64,000 nucleotides of DNA, taken from positions 5,615,086-5,679,085 of the forward strand of contig NW_002060947.1 of NCBI RefSeq assembly GCF_000150275.1. The letters are read 5' to 3'. Below the pieces are notes generated by a model that was not told where the DNA came from, did no database searches, and saw only the letters and a list, made by a program, of their open reading frames with translations. This stretch comes from Trichoplax adhaerens. Taxonomy: Eukaryota; Placozoa; Uniplacotomia; Trichoplacea; Trichoplacidae. The position numbers and the translations under genes were made by a program. Every line of letters starts with the position of its first letter. Position 1 is the stretch's first letter. This document shows positions 25,101 through 38,858 of this stretch, piece after piece.

Positions 25101-26905
25101 TGAAGGTGACAACGACTCAAGACGAGTAGTAATACTTCGCCATCCTTGCTTAGTTTACTTTAATAGATCAATTTTATTTCACTCCAATTGGCCAGCAATA
25201 CAACATGAGTTAGCATAAGTTTCTAGACGATGTCGAGAGATGCATCGTGTCAGCATAGAGACTATACAACATGCACATAAACGATTTTTAAACCATGAAC
25301 CTAGGGTGATGGTCATTTAATAACAGTTTTCACTACCAGTTATACTTTATATGAAAATATTTAACTCATATTAATGATAAAGAATTGGAAATGTCCTTGG
25401 TTAGTTATTGTTAATTAACTTGAAATTGACTTGATAATTAGCAGGACAGTGGAAGCAGTGAAAATCCATCAGAAAGTCAATCATTAACGTAAGTTTTTCT
25501 AATCGGTGTAATGATGAACCATCATTATCAAATTGCTCCTTGCTAATGTTAAGGCTAATTTCGAAATAATCTATTTAATTTGTTATTACGGTGAATAGAC
25601 ACAGTATCAGTAGTTACTTTCTTTCCATTTGTTTGATAACACGTTATCATGGCATTTCTGATTTTTTTAATATTAGCTATTATTGGTCATTGATGTATTT
25701 GCAAAATTATTTAGTTTTGGATCTGGAGATTGCCAGGATCATTGACAATTAAATACAATTTCAACTCATGATTAGGGTAGTCATCATGGCTGATTACTTA
25801 GTTATCCAATCTCGGTTTAACCGAGATTATGACCTCAGCTTTGTTTAACCTTTTTGCATCTTTTGTCTGATGTAATTTTGGTATACTTATGGATATTTCG
25901 TAATATAATCATAATGAGCAATGCCTAGATTGGATCAATAGTGGTCCACCAAAAAATCGATTTTACTCTTTACCTTACTTCGAAAATGTCAATTAATTTT
26001 TATTAGGAGTCTAACAACAAATGATGACGACAAGGATGAAACTGACTGTGCGAAAAAGTTATTCATTGAACTTCGACCAAAGTGTTTAGACTTCGGACGC
26101 AGGTAATCATTCGACTTTATTATCCTGATGCAATGAAGTTTAAATGGGCAATTTATCAATCGAAAATAAACGAATAATTTAAAGCATAGTAGTGAAACAC
26201 TGTATCTAAGCAATTAGTAGCTGCTTTGCTACAAAATCTTTTACTAATTCTTGTTACTTCTGGCCATCAATAAGATAAATGTGCAAAGTATCAGTCATTT
26301 TGACTACTTCACAGCTCTGTATCCTATAGAACTATTGCTAATTGTACTACATGTACTTATATTCATTGAAAAAGTAGTTATGAAATAGAAATAGACAATC
26401 TCTAGTATTTTTAATCATATAAAATAACGTTGCATGTCCCTGAGTAATAGTGACTGCAATTTGTAATATGTTGAAGTTAATAAACTAGAAATGATCAATA
26501 CATGAAGGAGACAAAATAATGTTGCGTTGTCTTCCAGTAGCCGCAAATGGCAACATTACATAAACCTTGAAACCTTATCATAAATACTTTTCTATAAGGC
26601 CAAAGTCATTAACCAGAAGAGAGGATTTGTTAACACTATATTACTTTACAGTATTATATGGAACTGTAGCAGTAGTTTATAGTTATATCCGTGTGTAGAA
26701 GTAGAAATGACCGATGTATTAGCAATACAGCTATTTTCATGCATGCAAAACTATTTATGCATAAAATAGCGTTGCTAGAATCGAAACTACTTAAAATGGT
26801 ATTCCGTTACACATTTTCTTCCTCATAACGATATATGGATATCATTATACCTATAGCATTACTGACTCAATCTTCTTGTATTTGATTTCGAAAAATAAAA
26901 TTTAG
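22181..26905. other. Gene-free stretch upstream of the TMEM131-like gene
   Basis: It contains a near-identical 103-bp array (24500–24930) and older repeat relics. No exon with splice signals and family similarity was found. The missing 5' exons of the TMEM131-like gene (signal peptide and first residues), and its promoter, may lie here, but I could not identify them. Confidence 0.45.
24500..24930. repeat. Four near-identical 103-bp tandem copies
   Basis: The anchor CGGTCT(G/A)AACTGTTGAAAG recurs at about 24509, 24612, 24715 and 24818, an exact 103-bp step. Copies alternate in small features: 'ttaattagtgattatgcttatgg' types at copies 1 and 3, and 'ttagttgatgattatgccca' types at copies 2 and 4. 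That pattern suggests a two-unit (206-bp) block was duplicated. This is the youngest array in the window. Confidence 0.85.
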
Positions 26906-29900
26906 ACCGGTTGGTATCACGCACCAAGAAACTATTTCCATTTCAATCAATTTAAAATACGCCGCTGCAAATCGGAAGCCAGTAAAATTGTTATACCTTT
27001 CCTCTTCTATTCATGATTTTCAATTTGATAATTCTAGCAGGGTTAGTATTGGAACGATAAATTAATTGTCATTGATATGCTCATTTCCTCTAACATCAAT
27101 ACTACACACGCATACCCTCATAAGGAATATTATGGGATAGTTATGTTTTATAAAATAAACCTTACTCTTCTAAAAGTAAATCCATATCAATATTAAGTAT
27201 TTGGCAATAAAGATAAATTGTCCTTATTCTATTTTAACTAAATTCTCGCGCTTAATTGCCCATCACTGGCTCATCTTCGTTTAGACAATTTATCCTCGAG
27301 AAAACAATTCAATACAAATTATTTTCCATCCTCGTCAATTTGGAAAAAGAGACGAGACCATTTATTTTCATTTTTCGATTGGTAATCCAATTCTTTTAAA
27401 CGTAAGTAAAATGTTTAATACGAACTATTGCTTTAATTCTCCTGACTATAATGTATTTTACACATTAAATTGACTATCACCTGCAAAGAATCTCATCAAT
27501 TTTTAATTAACTTAGGTAACTGGTATTGGTATAGCAAATCCTTTCAAGTTGCCACTATTCTTTGCCGCTAAGCTGCCGCTAAATGCGTCTTATTCTCCTT
27601 TAATAAAAGTATTTAACCCTTATGATACAACTTTGCAGGTATTATAAGTTGATGCAACATACAATTATGCTTGTTATATTGTATTTGAATTAAAGATTCT
27701 CTACCATAACAATTATCCTTTGTCTTTATTTTTTGCTGATATTTAGATATCTGAAGTATTTTCTAGTAGTGGTGAAATTCATCTTGAATTTCCCACTGAA
27801 ACAGCTGCTGCTAAACATCCATGGGTTAGATTTCTGTATTAGTCTTTTCTGCTATGTAAAAATATGACCTAACGTCATCAGAGCTAAATTATTTATTTAT
27901 CGCTGAATCTTATAGGTGATTCCAGCGCATCAAACTCATACCATCTCTCGCTTGGCCTTTTTAGGCGCAATCGAAAATAATTATACCGCTTATTTATGCA
28001 TTCATACTAACGCTAGCTTGACTAATAGTAGTATTATTGTGCCTATTCAAATTGAAGTTACTACAGGTTAGATTTACTACTGCTTGAAAGTTTACATACC
28101 AGTATATGGTACTAATAATACTTATTGTTCTACAGCTCCTGGTTTATTTAGTATTACTAACTTATTTGATTTTGGAATAATCGAAGGCTCAGGTAAAATT
28201 GAACTTTCCAAAATTGTAATGAATTATCAACTTTGAACAGCATCTAAATTTGCTAGCCTTTTATGGGAGCTATTAATAATAATGATCATCTCTGTAACAC
28301 ATAGATAATATTAAGACTTTTTATGTTGCAGGAATAATAAAGTCTATAGATATTTATTTACTTCATATTGGTAAAAAACAAACTCAAATAGCTGTAAGTA
28401 ATTTTGTCCTCATTTTTACCTGTTGTTCAGCATAAAAGAATTACATTTTGCTCAGTTACCTGACAATGCTTGGTTTATATTATTCTGAATAGGATATTTC
28501 TGTCGTTCCTTCTCATGAAGCAGTCTCGGTCAAATTTAATGTAAGTTACGCAACAAATTTTGGATGGTAGTAATACAAAATCTTACATATCACCAATTTT
28601 CTCATATAGTGAAAGCAATGCTATTACTTTGGATTTACAGCTAATTCACGCCGGTTGTAGTTATTAACCTCGCAATTAATTTATTTTATTATATTATTCC
28701 TTAGAGTAAAGTTAAGCTTAAATCGGATGGCATTTATAGAAAAGTTGGCACCATCCTTCTTGACAGTGAGTAATTCGAAGCTATTTACTATACTTAAGAT
28801 CGATACTTGTAAATTGTTAGCTCACTTTTGAATTCAGGCTTAAATTTATTGTGTTATTTCACTGTCATAGGTGATAAAATTAGCAATGAAGAATTCCTTA
28901 CTGGTGTAATAAAAATTAAATCAAATAATAGGCATGCTTATAAATTAGATATTCCATACTGTGCCACCATACATAAAGGGTTCGTATGGATAATTGTAAT
29001 AGGCAGACAAAGTTCTTAGTTAATATAGGATAAACTTTTAGAAATTGGATTCTCACTTTAATTTAATAATCCATTAATGAACTTAAACTTAAAAAATCTT
29101 CTCAATTAGGTGGTTAAAATTTTCCAAAAATTCGGTTACGATACAAATTAAAACTGGCACAACTTCCGTCATTATTCGGCCTTTAACTTTAGAAAATCAT
29201 TTCCGTATTCCTCTTTCCGTTAGTAAAATTAAATTGGATAAAGGGAAAGCACTCGTAAAGGTATTTGTATTAAATTGATTACAAAGGATATCATACTGTT
29301 AGCCTTACATGTTTATATAGCATGGAAATCGAATCATTGATGAACATTACGCATGACTTATATTATTTCAGATATCTCAATTTTCAAAATTTGATGTTCT
29401 ACTTGTTGGTAAAATTGTCACCTTATTTCAATTCAACATCAACTGCAGCAAGTATAAATCGCCTGTCAGCACCAGTCTAACTTTATATACCAACTTAACG
29501 TCGTTTCGGGTTCCTATTCAAATATTTGATGGCTCTTTAAAAGTATGTGATATAACTGATTATTACGAAGAAAGGAAATAATCACTAGTTCTCTCGAATG
29601 ATGATGACATATTATAACTTTTAGTATTTCGTACTATGATTTTAGTTTTATAGAAATAAGATAGGAGTATCATCTCTCAACTTTGATACAGTGGCTACCA
29701 ACGATATACGTCTTGTTTCACTACTGGTCAAGAACATTAATCCTATAAACATCACTATATTAAAGATTCGTAGTAGCTTAGACTGTATTTCTATATTTCC
29801 TCAAAATGACGCTAAATTAGCTACTTTACAGGTATAATTGCAAAATTTGATTATGATGCTAATTGTTCATTAATTCTATTGCATCCACAAACGGAAATTA

Positions 29901-32900
29901 ACGGTTATAACAAACATTCTAGAATCCACTAATCATGGTTCCTGAGTTAGAAATTAATTTTACCATTCGTTTGGAATCACCAGATACTGCTGGGTTGTAT
30001 ATCGGTCAAATTGAATTTATTACCGATCATGAGGTATCTATCTATATTGGTTAATTATTGTATTTTCTGTATGAAAGGTTCAAACATTGTTTATTTAACA
30101 TAATTACATGTATTACCATAGGAATTACAATTACCTTGGAAGTTTAAGTCAGTCAACGTCAACATTAGGCCAGGATTAGATCCGATTGTATTTTCACCTA
30201 GTTTTCCGGTAAGATTAATTTCCAGTGAACTTGCTGGCTAGTGATAAATTGAATTATCTTTAACTTAACTTACAGTATTTTATATATATACATTAATATA
30301 TACTCGTATACACTACAATTCCTATTTCTAGCTTTTAAACTAATCTAATATAAAACAATCTCTGTTGTATTTGATTGAAATAGAGTCGTAGGGAAATTCA
30401 AACTCTATGGATGACATCAAATTATCACCCATTTACCAAGATTAAATCTATTCAATACGATCCTAGCGATATTCGATTTGAATTTTCATTTGCGAATGAA
30501 AGCAGTTCGAGTTTAAAGGGTGATGAATCAACACTAGTTGGCTATTTGTCATTTATCCCATCAAAAGATATCCAATATCGTTATATAGGTTTAAATCAAC
30601 CCGAATTAGGTAACTCATTTGTAAAATTGTGATTATATACCATAATTTTTGCCAATGCATACTATAAAAATATATAAATGACAATGATGTTTACTTAAAA
30701 TACTAGATAATGCGGCATGGATTAAAAGCTTGCAATTAGATCAAGAGACTACAGCTGTTGATAGGAGGTTTTATAATAAATTACAAGAAAAATGGAAGTA
30801 TTTAGAGGACAATGGTTTAACATCAAGTGTCCACCAATTAAAAATCGAAACCGACATTATCGAAAATATAAATGTAACTGTTCAGGCTTCTCTAATGTGG
30901 CCGTCAATTATCACTACTGAAGGACCAATTATTTACCCGCTAACGCACCCGAAAAATTATTCTTCAAAGGTTGTTGCTTTAGTTAACCCATCTGATCAGA
31001 ACATAATAGTACAAGCTGTTTTACTACCTGACTATCCATCGCAACAAGCTGCTCTTGATATTATTGAAGATGGAGTAGTTATTGATACAGATTCACAATC
31101 ATTGAATGGTTTCAAATTGCAAATGGCTGCGCATTCCGATTACGAAAGTATTTCTACCATTGATGGAATTAAAAGTCATCCCGCTTCATTGTCATTTTTA
31201 TTAAAACCGCGTGGTCGTGCTAATATTACAGTATCCTTTACACCATCAGACTATCGAGTCTCATCAACCTTTCTCCTAATTAGGTAAATGAATGATTCCA
31301 CGTTCATTAGCGCTTGATTTCAAGAATTTGGTTTTAATACATGGCTATCAGTTAAGTTAAAGTACTAACATTCTCTATCCTTTTAGGAATAATTTAACTA
31401 TCATAGACAGCATATTATTACAAGGGCAAGGGGGCCGAGGAGAATTGCAACTGCACGGTGATAATATTTCATGCAATGGTAGTTTGCAATTTGTTGCGCA
31501 TCCTTCCGATCTCTTGCACTGCTCAGGTTGGAAAAGTGTATCTTATATTTGTAATAATTAAGTTTAGTAAATAATTGAATAAAAAACGCATTGGTATTAC
31601 TGTTGAAGCTATTAAATTATTAGTTATAGATCTTGTTCTAAAAGTATTTGAGTAAACTAATTGCTAACTTTATTTGTTGCTACACTGTAGACAAGAAATC
31701 AAGCCATTTTAATACAGCATCTAAATTTGAAATTTTGAGCAAATTTATAATGGAAAATAGCGGAAAATTGCCTATTTTTGTTAAAAAAATGGACATTAAT
31801 GGTTTTGAATGTTCTGGCTATGGATTTGAAATTAAAAACTGTACATCATTTCTACTAAATCCGAAGCATAATATACAAATTGATATCGGGTAATCCATTA
31901 CTCCCTTTAGACAATATTAGAGTAGATAAATGGGTAACAGTTAGCACCTATAAGTTATTAATTTTGTTAAAAATATTTTTAGGCTTACGACATTTTTGGG
32001 AATTATTATTTCTACGTAGGTTTGAACCAGATTTCTCTATATCAGTGATAGAAAGAACATTACGTATTCATACTAGTGACGACGGAATAAGAGAATTTAA
32101 TCTTATTGCTATATTACCTCATTACCTATTACCAAACTGTTCGTCCTTGCGGATTACACCATCCTGGATAAACTGGACCAGCAAAATTGCCTGGCTGATT
32201 ATGACTGGAATATTAATTTTTATTGTTGGTTTGGCGATGTCCAAATCGAAAAATATTTCAAGACAAATTCTTCCGTTGATTTGTGATGATAAAGCAAATG
32301 GGAACGTAGCTCACTATTCACCCAGTACCGATGTATTCGACTTGAAAGCTTTGATCAATACAAAGCAATTGTTTGAAAATGCTGAAAATTTGTTAGATGA
32401 GTAAGAAAATTACTTTTATTAAGGAATTAATGAAATTATCTTAATTAGAATAAATTGTACGAGATATTAGAATATTTGCGATATAATCTCCATATTTATA
32501 ATCACTTAAGCTAATGTTGTATCACATATTTGTCATACATAGTGATGAAGAAGGCAGCGAGCGCAGTAACAATTCGATTATAGATGAAATAGATGCCGAC
32601 ATGTCTTCTCATGATTCTGGCATTACTGATGCATACGGTGAAGATAATGAAGATAAAATGTTTGGTGATGAAACTAGTAATGATAATGCTAAGAACGATG
32701 TACCATGGAGAATGCACTATACTTCCAATGATAACGAAGAAAAGAATACAGCCCTCCGCAAGGATTCTGTTGGAGAGATTGATAACGCTGACGTTTGGAA
32801 AACTTCTAACTCAAAACTTGATAAAGAAATAAATTGTGAAACCTCCGATCAGTTAGTACAAATTACGAGAGCTAAATCTAGGCATGATTTAGATTCTTCC

Positions 32901-35110
32901 TTGGTTACTGCGGCAACTGCACAATCTAGTTTACCTGAAGCAACGGATAGTAAAAAATATCTGGACAAGGCTGATAACAAGGCTGATCAGCAATGTGGCA
33001 CCAATAAAATTCCGTGGAACACTAGCAGCGTCGTTGCACATACTACACAGGAACATAAAACTCAAAAGTCGAAATTACTTAAAAAGAATAAGAAATCAGC
33101 TGTAAAAAAGGATGCTAGCCATCAACAAAAAGGCAAGAATGATCATTCTATCGAAGCTATGGGAAAGCAAGAAACAACAATTTCAACCGCAATTGAATCT
33201 AGCAGTAAAATAAATAAGGATAGACAGAAATCGTTACAGCAACCGTTTAGTACGGCTAAGGACACTGATAATAGCAAAGCTCTACAAGCGGTTGCAGAAT
33301 CGCCATCCTCTTCGTCATCTCACCCTATCGGTAGCAATCCGAATGTTGATAAAAGTGCTAGTACGCACTTTAATAAGGATATCGATAATCCTCCCAATAA
33401 AGCCAATACTAAGAAATCAAAGATGACTACTCAGCATCAAAGTAAACCCGTGTACAATAATAAGGCTAACAGTAATAAATCGATCAATATCGAAAAGCAA
33501 TCTGTCAATCGTGACGGAAAGCAGACAAAGAAAGGGCCAGCATCGCATGCAGATCCAAGTAATAGTGTACTTGCTAACAAAAAGATGAGTCAAGAATTGA
33601 AACAGAAACATGCCAATACTAATATACAAGAATCATCCATTTCTCCTTCAAACAATATGCAATCGAAAGCGATTACGACCGCATCAAGCTCATCTTTTAA
33701 TAATTCAACAGAATCGTATGCGCAGTCATTCTCACGAGAACGCCATGATGATTCTAGTAATCGAAAGTCAGATATTACACATAATGAGTTCTATTTATCA
33801 TCTGTAGGAAATTTGGGTAAGCATAGCAGCAATTTCCTAGAGCAGCTTTTGATATACTTTCTTTTGCTATTTAGTTTAGATTTAAAGTTTATGGGAAGAA
33901 CATTTAAATTAGTATTACTAATATGACTGCAATCTATATAGGATCAACCTCTCCTGATGATGCTAGACATGCTGGTAACGATGGCCACCGATATAATAAT
34001 GACGACGTGGGTATTAGTGGGAAATCCATAAGTTACCGGCCTTCGTCAATTCCATCCAGACATTCGGCGTTTACAAGCTATCGACCACATAGTGCATCTC
34101 CGCATTATGCTTCCAGGGAAGCTTTGCAAAAAGTGCCACAAAACATTTCTACTGAAAATCAAGTGGATAATTATGCTGGCCATTGGAATACTCCATTAGT
34201 GCCATCTTTTGATCAATCTAGTCCACCTAGATTAAGTGTAAATGAGAATACGAGTATAAATAACCAACCAGTAAATAGGAATTCGATTAATCACGGTGCA
34301 CCACCAATGCTGTCAACATTACCACATTCGATGGGGGCATCACTGCAATATTATGATAAAGCTATTATCGATGTCCAATGTAGTGCAGCCCCTCCTACTA
34401 CATTAACTTCGCGGTCAGACTATGAACATCCACCTCAGAGATTATCAGCTGGAGTAGCTATCCAGCCTAGAAGTAACTGGCGAAGTCATGATTCGCACCG
34501 GTATCAAAATTGGTCCGCAGATGCTGGAGATGATTACTCTGCTGTTTCAGATGATCGCTATGGATCTTGGCCTAATTCGAACCGATCACCAAGTTACCCT
34601 AATAATGTCGCTCCCTATGTTGTGAGTTGGTTTCATATAAACGCAGAATGTTTGATACAGGATTGTGTTGCACCCTGTTGTAAAAAATATGCTATTCAAA
34701 GTCAACTTTTATTTTAATTCGTTATAGAATAATTACCAGTATTATGCACCTCCGGCTAGCCAACATGATAATAATTGGCCCAATGTCAACGAAAGGCAAC
34801 TACAGCAGTCTGAGGTAAGCTAAAGTGTAGAAGGTCTAACATGATTTTATACTCTTGTATCTTTGTAGATAGCATTTCTTTACTATTCCATGAATAATTC
34901 ATTGATTTAAATCGGTAAAGCATTGAAGAGAGACTAATCAATCTACTATAGGAGGATACCTCATCATCTTGGGCTGCGTCATTTATGGAAGATTTAAATA
35001 AAGATGATAGCACAAGTTCTAGTGGTGAGAAATCAATCGTCGATTATAATCCTCTGAATTACTTTGGAAATAGCATTTGGGCACCTAAGGATGACAAGAG
35101 TTTATTTTAA
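26906..35110 (+). CDS. TMEM131: TMEM131-family transmembrane protein (PapD-like luminal repeats, basic cytoplasmic tail)
   Basis: I traced about 24 exons (roughly 1,750 residues). Examples are 27285–27401, 27516–27638, 27747–27824, 27916–28066, 29372–29542, 30707–31283, 31387–31526, 31691–31889, 32020–32400, 32543–33816, 33942–34621, 34728–34814 and 34952–35110. The luminal part has repeated beta-sandwich segments and family-typical stretches: ASLMWPSI, RNNLTIIDSILLQGQG, and MDINGFECSGYGF before the membrane. One helix (IAWLIMTGILIFIVGLAM) sits near 32180–32240. A long Ser/Asn/Lys-rich tail follows, ending in NYFGNSIWAPKDDKSLF, which resembles the end of animal TMEM131/TMEM131L. In other animals this family helps collagen cargo leave the ER through PapD-like domains and a TRAPP-binding tail; that role is inferred here. 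The exon at 26906–26981 is tentative, the signal peptide was not found, and the region 28980–29109 may miss an exon. Confidence 0.85.
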
Positions 35111-35214
35111 CGAATATATCGTAATTTAATTGAAATTTTTTTTGTTTATTTCATGTAATTACATCGAATTTAAAGTCGATCACTATACTTTTTCTATTCC
35201 TTTCATATTCTCTG

Positions 35215-35220
35215 AATAAA
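35215..35220 (+). promoter_or_regulatory. Probable polyadenylation signal (AATAAA) of the TMEM131-like gene
   Basis: A canonical AATAAA lies about 105 bp after the stop codon at 35110 and is followed by AT-rich DNA. It is the first such hexamer downstream on this strand. Confidence 0.55.
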
Positions 35221-38200
35221 ACGAACGAATATCAACCTATTTATTAGTCGTTTGCATGTGTAACTATTGCTGCCTTTATTTTCATCTGCAGTGTTTTTTT
35301 TCTATTTGATATGCTCAATATTCTTCTATTGACTGTATATTAATTCAGCTTTGTATTTTCAATGCTATGTATGGTATCATGTATAGAGAGAATGTTTCTG
35401 ATATCTAATTGAATCGATCACATCATCTAGAAACGCTCTTTATCTGTTTACTCTACAAATATTAATATAATTCCTACTTGCGTAAGAATAACGATTGCGA
35501 AGAAATCGTATTGGCATAAGCATTGCTTGTTAAGATCTATTTTTGAAAAAATTGTTAAGTCTTAAAGTAATCACATCATCACATTTGGTTATAGCTTAAC
35601 TCATACCTATAACTGCAAAGGAATACTGTAGGCTTGACGTTACTGGATTGAATTGAATGGTACGGTAGCTGTTATGACCGTATAGAGAAATAATACTGTA
35701 CTGGTATAACAAAGTTGTGCTATATTTGATAGCGAGAACCTACCGCTGTAAACATTCATTTTACCGTTATTATTTTATATTATTTATTAGCTTTTGATCA
35801 ATCTATTTAAATTGATGTCACAAATTTATCACTAAGATACGGGTTAAGATCAATCGTTGCATCAGTTACGATGTCGATTTAATTTTTTCATATTATCATG
35901 CGATTGAAAAAATTATGCTAGATTACACCATATTTCTATTTTTTTGTTTTCATTGTGTGCAATACATAATGAAACTTTGTTGTTAATTATTTTGGGGGCC
36001 TGTTATATTAATGAAAGGCAAAATAAATAACTGAATAAAGAGCTTTAGCTTTCGTTATATAGGCGCCGACTTTTTCATATTTTAAAAGGTAAAACTATGA
36101 ATATGGTGTTTGATAAATCATGATATTGACCAACTCTATCAAGGCAATATTATCACACTATGGATAAGATACAGGTCTTGAAATAGAGTAGGCCAAGACG
36201 GGTTGAAAGAAATATTTCCATTTCAATTGGAGGTATTGGATAGAATCAGATTATGATTAGTTCAGTTATTAACATTGTGAGGCCCAGCCAGAGGATATTA
36301 TAATACAGCATCGTTCCCATCAGAAAAGAAAATGGTGAAAAACACCAGACTTAATCTGATCATTCATTTGCTAATTGCTTAATTTATCATTAATCAACAA
36401 TAAAAATGCACTTACTACAGTCAAAATAGTTGATCTGGTCGAGACTATCATCAACATATGATGTAAATATCACGTCTGCATCAATAATTTAAACTTGACC
36501 TACTGCTAATAAAATAACAAATTTGAGGTTTTTCCACTTTTATGGCATCTATCTTGCGTTTTAACACTAAATCGTAATTGTATCAGTTTTACAACATCCA
36601 TCTCTAGGAAAACATTTGTTCGTGTAGCCTATTTTAGTTAAATAAACATACGAGTAATTTACTTTTTGTATTCTCATTCTCGGCTCTTTTAATTTTAAAT
36701 ATCAGTTGCATATTTACGATACCAGTAGCTGCTTGCTAATTAGAAAAATATCTTTCAATGCTGTCAATATATCTCCGCGTATTTATTAAGGAAGTAATGG
36801 GAGCTACTTCTCCATTTTCTACGTGTCTTCTACGTGTCTTATGAAGTTGTCGTTGTATATTAAACATTACGGATGATAGTCATTTAAATACCACGTTGTC
36901 TCTTGATTTACATGTACGCAGCCGTTTTATTAATAAAAGTTATAGCATTCATTGCTTTAATTTACATTTGTAGTTATTCAGTATTGTCTACTTCCCTCAT
37001 TTCTTTTTCATACTTTATAATCAATAAATAGCTACACTTTAACTGTAATAAGGACTAAAATAGAGCCTCTTCTATTGGTTAAATAGACTAATGCTGTCAA
37101 TACACGGTTTATTCACACTTCTTAAGATAAATGAAATATCAACATGCATTGCTTCTATATTCTTTCCCATTTTTTATTCCATCGGTTATCAATTCCAAAA
37201 GTTTCTTCATATTCCTTCACCACAGTAGAAGATTACCCTATCCTTTCTTTGTTTCATTTTTCACCCTTCCCAATTATCAAACAGATAAATATCTAATATT
37301 GGTGGACTCATTTAATTCATCCACTAGTCTATATTCAAATCATGAACCGGGAAATAGTGCCCTGTATTTCCTATATTTCTTTTTTCATCCTTCTCCATCA
37401 CCTTATAGCTAGGTAATGAATAAAGATAGCATTACCTAATATTGATGGAGTCTTTCACTTCATCAACGAGCCGGTATTCAAATCATAAATTAGGAAATAT
37501 ATACCCTGTATTTCCTATATTTCTTTTTCAGCCTTACCGATCGTCTAATAGTGAAATATCTAATAAAGATAACATTACCTAATGTTGATGAACTCATTTA
37601 GTTTAGTGTATCTTCTAATCTATATTCATATCATAAACTAGAAAATACTCACCTGTATTTCTTTTTATCCTTTTTTCACCCTTCCCAATCATCTAATAGC
37701 GAAATATCTAATGAAGATAATATTACCAAATCCTGATGAACTCATTGAATTCATCAACTAGTCTGTATTTAAAACATGAACAAGGAAATACTGTCTTGTA
37801 TTTCCTTTCTTTGCTTTTTTATCCTACACGATCATCTGATAGCTAAATATCTAATAAAGATAACATTGCCTAATATTGATGGAGTCTTTCAGTTCGTCAT
37901 CGAGCCGATCGATATTCAAATCATGAATTAGGAAATATTACCCTGTAGTTCTTATTCTTTTCACCTTTCGTGATCATCCAACCGCTAGATGTCTAATAAA
38001 GATAGCTCTACTGGTACCTTTAGTATTAATGAACTCTTTTATTTCATCCACTAGCTTTGTATTCAAATCAATAAATTAGGCCCTTTTTCCTATTCTTCTT
38101 TTCCCATCATCAATCCGTAGGTATACGAATAGAATAGCATACCTATCCCATGCTAAAACACTCTTTCCATTATTTCTGTAAAACATAAAGGCATCGATGT

Positions 38201-38858
38201 CTTTATTCTAGACTCTAATTATTCAATTGCTGCATTTCCGATGATCAAAATATCCTTAACATAGCATTTATAACGTACAGTTAAGATGGTAATTTCCCAT
38301 TTCTCTACTATTTCATGATCGAATAACTGTATGTATTCCTCGACTCGCTTTGTCTCTGGAATTACCAAAATAAGGATAAAGAGTCTTCATCCAAAAGACA
38401 ATCAAGAGAACATCATCGTTTGACTATCTTCCTACCTGCGCCATTCGATCTCTCTCGTAGCCTTAATATAGCTTGAAAAATAAATGATCTTAACTAAATA
38501 AATACCCAAGGTGTTGTTCCATTCCTGCCGACTGAATAGGATATATAAAATTAGCACTCAATTTGATCATTTATTGAGTAAGACGTTGGAAGGTAGTGGA
38601 GTAACCAGTAGATTTCCCATCAAGGACATTAACAATAGCCAAGAAGCGCAATAATTTAAATTTTCAAACAATACTAACCTAGGTAGGCAAAGGGTATATG
38701 GCGGAATCAAAAAAGGAATAAGAAGAATAATAGGAATCAATCCAATCGATGGCTCTTTGTCCTTTAGCAGTATTTTGTTATTGATCAACGGCAACAAACA
38801 AAGTAAACAAACCATTTCCTACAAGGCCTCAATCCATTTTGAATATTAACGGTATTGA
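35221..38858. other. Intergenic spacer
   Basis: No exon recognised on either strand. It is AT-rich throughout and contains the 145-bp array at 37290–38070. The hydrophobic minus-strand frame at 38567–38815 has no splice or family support. The promoter of the gene starting at 38859 presumably lies at the right end. Confidence 0.45.
37290..38070. repeat. Diverged tandem array, ~145-bp period, about six copies
   Basis: A unit of the form AATATTGATGGA.TC.TT..TTCATC.ACTAG..T.TATTCAAATCATGAA..AGGAAATA recurs near 37297, 37441, 37583, 37731, 37874 and 38023, with spacings of 142–149 bp. Each unit also has a pyrimidine-rich 'cctgtatttcctatatttctttttc' type segment (copied piecewise here) and 'ATCTAATAAAGATAA'. 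The open frame at 37131–37412 is explained by this pyrimidine-rich repeat. Confidence 0.8.

Noticed and set aside
32511-32717. Minus-strand frame inside the TMEM131-like gene
   Set aside because: Antisense shadow of the acidic cytoplasmic-tail exon 32543–33816.
37131-37412. Hydrophobic, Phe/Ser-rich frame resembling a membrane protein
   Set aside because: It is generated by the pyrimidine-rich part of the 145-bp repeat and does not continue through the array.
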